64,000 nucleotides of DNA from Ailurus styani (lineage: Eukaryota; Chordata; Mammalia; Carnivora; Ailuridae), in NCBI GenBank assembly GCA_002007465.1, contig LNAC01000065.1, positions 3,590,153 through 3,654,152 on the forward strand, in the 5' to 3' direction. Shown piece by piece: positions 58,225 through 64,000 of the stretch (position 1 is the first letter of the stretch; each line of letters starts with the position of its first letter). The notes beneath the pieces are model-generated. The model saw nothing but the letters and a program-made list of their open reading frames with translations. It was not told where the DNA came from and ran no database searches. The translations under genes and the position numbers were made by a program.

Positions 58225-59140
58225 GCTTTGAAGAAAGACTAGGATAATAATCAGATTAATTTAGGGAAGGAAGGTCTTCCTAAGCAAGACACAAAGACTG
58301 CAGATTTGGATATGTAAAGATTTACTCTTCTGCATAACAAAATGCACTAAATATGAAGTTAAAAAAACAAACAAACTTGCGTTATAATAGAAAAATATTT
58401 ACCACGTGTTCAGCAGACAACAGTTCATCTAGAATAGGTAAACTGTTTTCTACAAATTAGAAAGAAAAATACAAGTTGCATAGTTGAAAAATGTCTCCAA
58501 ATATGAAGCTCAGTTCACTGAAGTATAATAAGGCAATGAAAATGTGCTAACTTAAATGTCATTAATCAGGAAAAAACAAATTAACAAATGACTTGGCTTT
58601 CATACGTTAGCTTGGCCCAAGCTATTGATGTTGTAGGGTGAGCGGGCACTCTCAGATGCTGGTCAGAGTGTTAAAATGGGGGAATCTAATGGAAAGGCAA
58701 TCTTATGATATCTATTAAAAGTTTAAAGAAGCATGTCATTGACCCAGCAAATCTCTTATTTAAATTCTACTTTAAAGATACGTTTTTAAAAGCTGGCACT
58801 GTACCTTTAACAATACAAATTCAGAAACAGCCACATAAATACCGGTATTTATGCAGCCAATTCAAAGACAGGGTGAAGCTGTATGTATTTACATGGAAAT
58901 GTCTGTAAGTCATATCGTCATGGGAAAAAATAAATTATACTTTAATATATGGACTTTCATCTGATTTACGTAAAAACTTAAAGGAGTTGAGTATGCTTAT
59001 GTATGCATTATATAAATGAGGCTAATCGAACTTACTAGAGGTTACCACCATCTTTGAGGATCAGATGAATGTTCTATATGTTTCTATGTTTGAATTATTA
59101 CCTTTAGAAAATACTTATAAATTATGTCATTTGAAAAAGA
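58225..59140 (+). mobile_element. Second old L1, adjacent
   Basis: Starts again upstream in ORF2 ('ggaaggtcttcctaagcaag') and passes through 'gagcgggcactctcagatgc' and 'gtcattgacccagcaaatct' to a 3' end. Because it restarts at an ORF2 position before the end of the previous copy, it is a separate insertion or an L1 duplication. Confidence 0.7.
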
Positions 59141-61165
59141 AACCAAATAGGAAAAATAAATATTATAGTCTATAGTGTGTTATGCTGCATAATGCCTGTG
59201 TTTTGAAATGCTTTCTTTAAAAAATGCATAGTTGTTCAAATATTTTGATCTGGTGCTGTTTGAGTTGTGATCACTTAGAGCATCACGAGTTACTACTAAC
59301 AATGTCTGCATACCATTGTTTGCAACCTTGTGCGGAAATAGTTTGTCTTTATAGAAACTATTTCTCCCTTCTCTTGGGACTCTTCACAAGGCAATGCAGA
59401 CATTCACATTGGGATATGTGATAAATACAATATTATGTAGGTAGCTCCTGATAATGCTTCTGTGACTACAGGGAACATCCAGAGCCAGATTTGAGTTTGT
59501 GGGTTTCCTTTTTCCATCAGAGTGAAACAGAGAAGGGAATATGACATGCTTGTATATAATAACTCTTTACAATATAGACAGCCTGTCACGTAGGATTTGA
59601 AGCACTTTGCATGTCAGTGTTTTTCTTCTTTAGTGCCAGTCACTGCGCAGTTCAGGCTTCCATCTGATGGGAAGATTTCACTATTAATCTCAACCACCTC
59701 CTTACTCTGCTCAGAAATGTTCTGCTGTCAATCAGTCATCACGTCTCCTTATTTTCTTGAAGGATGGTGTTATTAAACAACTTGCCTTAGGCCACAGAAG
59801 ATATCAGTTGTAAAGCCTAGACAGAAATACCAATTCCTAGTTTAGTACTTGTATCAACAAGTCTTGCTACCTTAAAGGAACCTTTTTTCTTTGCAGATTT
59901 AAATTCAGATTTGCTACTGTGAAAGTAGTATACATTTTCCAATTCTAGAGGAGGTTCTTACCTGCCTGCTTTATAAGGGCTGTTGGGGGTTAAGAGGTTC
60001 TTTCTGTCCAAAGAGTCAAAGAATTAGGTACTGAGTTCTGAATATTGAATTCAGTGGCAATAGCTATGGGGTTGTTAGAAATCTCAGGCTCATTCTCCTC
60101 TTCCACGCACGGGGAAGGGTTGCATGACTGTACCCAATTACAGTTACGTGTAGTCAGGTGATTTGCTTTAGCTTTTAACACATGAAGAAAGTGATGTGTG
60201 TCGCTCCAGAGGACGGTTTTAAGAGACAGTGTGTTCCTTGCTACATCTTTTCCCCATTAGAGTGATAGGTGCTGTTCCAGATAATGGCTGCTCTATCAGC
60301 CTAGGTCTTAAAGGAAAGACAGCATGAGGCAGAGCCCTGTGTGTGATAAGATGTGATGCAGGTGAGGAAAAGACCTCATGCTCTGTGTTGTAAGCCATTG
60401 GGGTTGTTTATAACTGTAGCATACGCTACCCCCTTGTGACTAATGACATTTTCCTAGTAACATAATTTTTCCCTAATCCAAACTCTTAAAATTTCTTAAT
60501 GGCATTGTAAGCTTAAAAAAAAAAACACAACAGTATATCATTGCCCTTAATGATTGTTGGCTTGCATATTGGTGTAATGGAATGATGGTGGGTTTGTTTT
60601 TGTTAGCGTTTATTTTTATTTTGACGATTTATTTAAACTAAAAAAAAAAGTTAACCTGTGTTTCTAAAATGTGTTTTTACAAGCTCCTATTTAAAGTAGC
60701 ATTCTTCATTTCAGTTTCCTGATTATATGTAAGAGTTATAATGAAGACTTCTCATATCAAGAAATAAAATGAACCTTTATTGTATTGGCATATATTTCTT
60801 TTAAAGGTTAAAGTTGCAACCTTTTATTTTTTATGCACTCCTAGGGAAAGCTGACTGGGGATTACTTTAGGCATCTTTTTTTATTATTCCTTACCTGAGA
60901 ATTCTAATGGTCCCATGATGTCCTGTTTGCTAGTGCTTATGGTACTAGTGATCATTCACTGAAGGTCGATGTTCCAAGCTTAATGTTGGGTTCTTGATAT
61001 AGAGTTTCAGTGAATCCTTATGGTAACTATGCAAGACAGATGACAAAGCAACACTCAGAGAGGTTAAGTAATTACAGTGATTCAAAGGTGTTAGGGAAAG
61101 ACTCAGAGCTAAAAAACTGAAAAGGAACATTGAGATAAGTGAGAAACCAGGAGAGTGGTGTCCTG
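59141..61165. other. No gene seen; possible MIR relics
   Basis: Possible MIR fragments are at 59,735-59,850 ('aacaacttgccttaggccac') and 60,990-61,110 ('ctcagagaggttaagtaatt'). The remainder is AT-rich unique-looking DNA. Confidence 0.4.
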
Positions 61166-61169
61166 GTAT

Positions 61170-61680
61170 CCAACCAAAGGAAATTGTTTTAGGAAGAAGC
61201 AGTGTTTAACTGTGCAAAACATTGCTGATAGCTCAAATAAGATAAGGACTAAAAATTGACCATGAAATTTGGCAACGTAGGGGTCATTGTGATCCTGACA
61301 AGAGAAGACTTGGGGTGATAGTAGGACAGTCTGCTTGGCCTGGGTTAAGAGAGATTGGAGGAAGATGAATTAGATTGCAAATACAGACAATTCTTTCAGG
61401 GAGTTTTACTATAATCAGAGATAGGATAGTAGCTAGAGAGAAAAGCAATGCAGAGGGTGATTTAAAAAAAAAAGTGATCCAAAGATCAATTTAACATCAG
61501 AGAAATCATAGTATAAGTGTATGCTCAGGAATGATCCAGTAAAGTGTAGAAGATTGCTAATACAGGTGTCAGAGGAGAAAACTGCTAGAGGAATGCCCTT
61601 GAGCAGGTGAGAACAGGTGGCACCTCGTGCACGTTGAAGGCACTGACCTCTGACAGAAGCTTCAAGAGCACATCCACTTA
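61170..61680 (+). repeat. Ancient interspersed repeat, family not assigned
   Basis: 'aggggtcattgtgatcctga', 'ttctttcagggagttttact', 'ggaatgatccagtaaagtgt' and 'gcccttgagcaggtgagaac' form a phrase order I remember as recurring in mammalian genomes. I cannot name the family with confidence. Confidence 0.45.
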
Positions 61681-62325
61681 ACTCTTGGGAAGGTGAGTAT
61701 GTGCTCCTGTGTGCTGGGTGGGTGTGGAAAAGGGTGAAGGAGTTTTGAGTAGTTCCATTTTTTTTTTTTTGGTAAAGTAGAAAGCAGGGTCCATTGTGAG
61801 GGAAAATGGGGGAGACATGTTGGGTGTTTCAGGGGAGACGGTATAAGCCCATTTTCTCTGGGAGTGAGGAGGAGAACAGACACAAGCAGGGGACGGCAGC
61901 CATGAGCAGTGGTATGTGATGCATTGTGACAACACAGGATTCACAGATTTTAGGGAAGAGAGGGAGAGAATTGTCTGGAACAAGAGCCAAAGAAAACACC
62001 CACACCTTCTCCAAACATTGGGATTCAAGGACTGGGGAGAAATAACAACAGCTTTTACATGTGAGCGATGCATGGCATGTAGTGTCTTCTGAAGGCCTCC
62101 AGGGCTGAATTAGAGCTAGAAGGTGAGGGACACATTGGAAGGTAAGGCTTAAGATAGACACACCAAGGGATGGAGAGGGTTAGAAGGGTGGTGCAGTGAG
62201 CACATAGGGCCTCCCCTTGACCTCTAGAGGTGAAAGGCGGGAGGTGAGTGTTGGCTGGCATGTTCTTTTGTGTGGGACTCACTCAGGAGCCCCCTTAAGT
62301 GGACAAGCCTCGTACTAGAGCATTG
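61681..62325. other. Unique DNA; no gene seen
   Basis: Purine-rich on the plus strand. The overlapping minus frames of 73 to 131 codons at 61,662-62,282 come from this bias and show no domain. Confidence 0.4.
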
Positions 62326-62329
62326 TTGA

Positions 62330-63130
62330 CAGGGAAGCACAAGTAATTAAGTATGTGAAGAAATGTTCAACTTTTACTTGAACCTCACATTTCAGAGAAA
62401 TTAAATCACAACAGTGCATTTTTCTTTATCCTGTTGGCTTCACAAAAAATACAAGTTCAGTAATATCAGATGTTTGAGAAAATGGGAAGAAATGGGATGT
62501 TTCATGCCCTAGTGGTAAGATGATAAATCGTTGACATTCTAAAGAGCAGTCTGGCAGCAATTAGAAAAATTAATATATTTCTGCCTGACTCCGGTGATCC
62601 TATTCCAGGATATATTGGTCCATGAAAAGCTTTCACTGGTCCATGAGGGGACATGTAGGAAGATGTTCACTACAGAACTGCCTGTAGGAGCAAAATTTGG
62701 AGGCAGTGTAGATGTACTCACTAGGGACGTGGATGACAAAAATATAGTGTGATGATGCACGTCATGTTCATGATGGAACAAGGCCTAGTTGTATCAGAAA
62801 GATATGAGGATGAACTAGACCCAACACGTGGATATGTTTTAAAAGTGTAGTGTTGAGTTGGAAAAAAAGAACTGCTAAAATTTATAGTACAGTTTAACTC
62901 ATGTAAATTAAGTGTTACAAGAATGCTATTTATTTCAGAAGATATATATACAATAAGGACGTGAATTAGTTATATTAGAGGGGGTGTCCAAGGTGAAGAA
63001 TGGGGTTGGAGATGGGGATGAAAGGGGAATAAATGCATTAAAATAAAGGAGGAGAAGAGTTTGCAAAGGTGAGAGCAGGCTAGAAAGGAAGGAGTCTGAT
63101 GAACTCAACACTGTACACCTGAAACTTTAA
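62330..63130 (+). mobile_element. Old L1 (L1M-type) 3' fragment
   Basis: 'gaaattaaatcacaacagtg', 'gagcagtctggcagcaatta', 'tgatcctattccaggatata' and the ending 'cactgtacacctgaaacttt' follow ORF2 to 3' end order. Confidence 0.72.
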
Positions 63131-63137
63131 AGAAAAA

Positions 63138-63359
63138 ATGTCAAAAAGATAATTCCTTTGTGATCCAGTTTTTGTTAATAGATTGGGCATTTTGCTAGCC
63201 TTTATGCAAAGATAAAGACCTTAGCAAGTGCTCTAATAATTTCAANCATGTCAAAAAGATAAATAATTCCTTTGTGATCCAGTTTTTGTTAATAGACTGG
63301 GCATTTTGCTAGCCTTTATGCAAAGATAAAGACCTTAGCAAGTGCTCTAATAATTTCAA
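63138..63359. repeat. Near-identical tandem copies around a single N
   Basis: Copy 1 is 63,138-63,245 and copy 2 is 63,248-63,359, separated by N at 63,246. They differ by a 4-base insertion (GATAATTCC versus GATAAATAATTCC) and one substitution (AGATTGG versus AGACTGG). Pattern expected of two haplotypes joined end to end. Confidence 0.9.
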
Positions 63360-64000
63360 ACACTGTATACATATTAGCTTAATAGAGAGCATAGAAAAAA
63401 GGTGAGCTGGTTAAACTTAAGCATTTCTTGTTACCTCCATACTTCCAAGATATTTTTGTGTTAAGTGTTTATATCAACATCACAGTATAAGCAGTTACTT
63501 TCTACAAGTTGGTAAGCAATTCAAGAATGAGGACAATGTTACAGTACTAACCAAGGCAAATACTCAATAAATGTTTGCTGAACAAAAGTGGATTTTGCAC
63601 ACTGAGGAAATCATAATCAACAGTAATATTTTCAAATGCTGGAGAATTAAATCCTTCATATGATGTTATGTATTTTGTTAGAGGCTACCAAGGTAGCGTG
63701 AGTGAATCACTGAATTGTAGGGTTACTGGCTTCTTATAGAAGAAGAGTGTGTCCGGTGGAGCTCATATTTCTTATTATTGCTGCACAGTTGTTCATGTGC
63801 AGTAAAAACTACTGTAAAGCTTAAGGAGGTTCTGTGTAGTAATTTAGTATGTAATCTATGAATCATGATAAAGGAAATGTTAATCCAGTTGCCGGGTCTG
63901 AAAACCATGTTTGTCTGGATTGTAAAACCCCAAACATTTTTAGGTAAATCCATTTTAGGCATGAGGCTATCTCAACACAAAGATTTATTGAATTTTTTTT
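63360..64000. other. No gene seen; L2/MIR-like tail near 63,560
   Basis: 'aatactcaataaatgtttgctga' near 63,560-63,583 is an L2/MIR end phrase (first 20 bases diagnostic). The rest has no recognised feature. Confidence 0.4.

Noticed and set aside
61662..62282. Overlapping minus frames of 73 to 131 codons as a gene cluster
   Set aside because: They overlap one another in different frames in purine-biased sequence with no domain or splice evidence.

Overview
The window is mammalian nuclear DNA from a carnivoran, most likely a mustelid (ferret, mink or marten group). The evidence is about two dozen tRNA-Lys-derived CAN SINEs on both strands. Many are the young type whose body reads 'CTGCCTGCCTCTCTGCCTACTTGTGATCTC', which I associate with mustelids. 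Young carnivore L1 3' ends and the usual ancient placental repeats (L1M, L2, MIR, MER5A, MaLR LTRs) are also present. Nothing is prokaryotic: there are no operons, ribosome binding sites, CRISPR arrays or phage genes. The species call is inference.

I found no complete protein-coding gene, so the window is intergenic or deep-intronic. The only gene-derived sequence I can name is a decayed processed pseudogene of ferritin light chain (FTL), minus strand, about 23,970-24,810. It spans the 5'UTR with the remains of the iron-responsive element, a lost start codon, several frame changes and a lost stop. It also forms the only clear CpG-island-like patch. Less certain are a possible last coding exon on the minus strand at 15,660-15,794, a coding-like but interrupted tract on the minus strand near 41,640-41,990, and weaker exon-like sequence near 7.1-7.5 kb and 54.1 kb.

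Layout. 0-6.3 kb: SINEs, a SINE/L1 3'-end chimera, a long (GT)n and an old L1 with a nested SINE. 6.3-11.7 kb: mostly unique AT-rich DNA with one SINE and one MER5A. 11.7-14.5 kb: old L1, then a young L1 and two SINEs in the same target site. 14.5-16 kb: unique DNA with the candidate exon. 16.3-21 kb: microsatellites, SINE, three L1 pieces and a MaLR LTR. 21-25 kb: SINEs, pyrimidine tract, FTL pseudogene. 25-34 kb: MIR and L1 relics, a double SINE, and a gapped SINE flanked by a 141-bp perfect duplication. 34-44 kb: mostly unique DNA. 44-53 kb: MIR, MER5A, L2, SINEs (one with an internal tandem duplication) and a young L1 inside a MIR. 53-63 kb: unique DNA, then stacked old L1s with a MaLR LTR inside one. 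The end carries a second haplotype-like false duplication.

All four N runs (16,525; 32,335-32,451; 50,144-50,192; 63,246) lie in or beside repeats or duplicated sequence, and three are bordered by duplicated flanks, so those junctions should not be trusted as biology. I saw no convincing new biological system. The most useful observations are the FTL pseudogene with its CpG island, the repeated use of one insertion target at 14 kb, the candidate exon at 15.7 kb and the assembly duplications.
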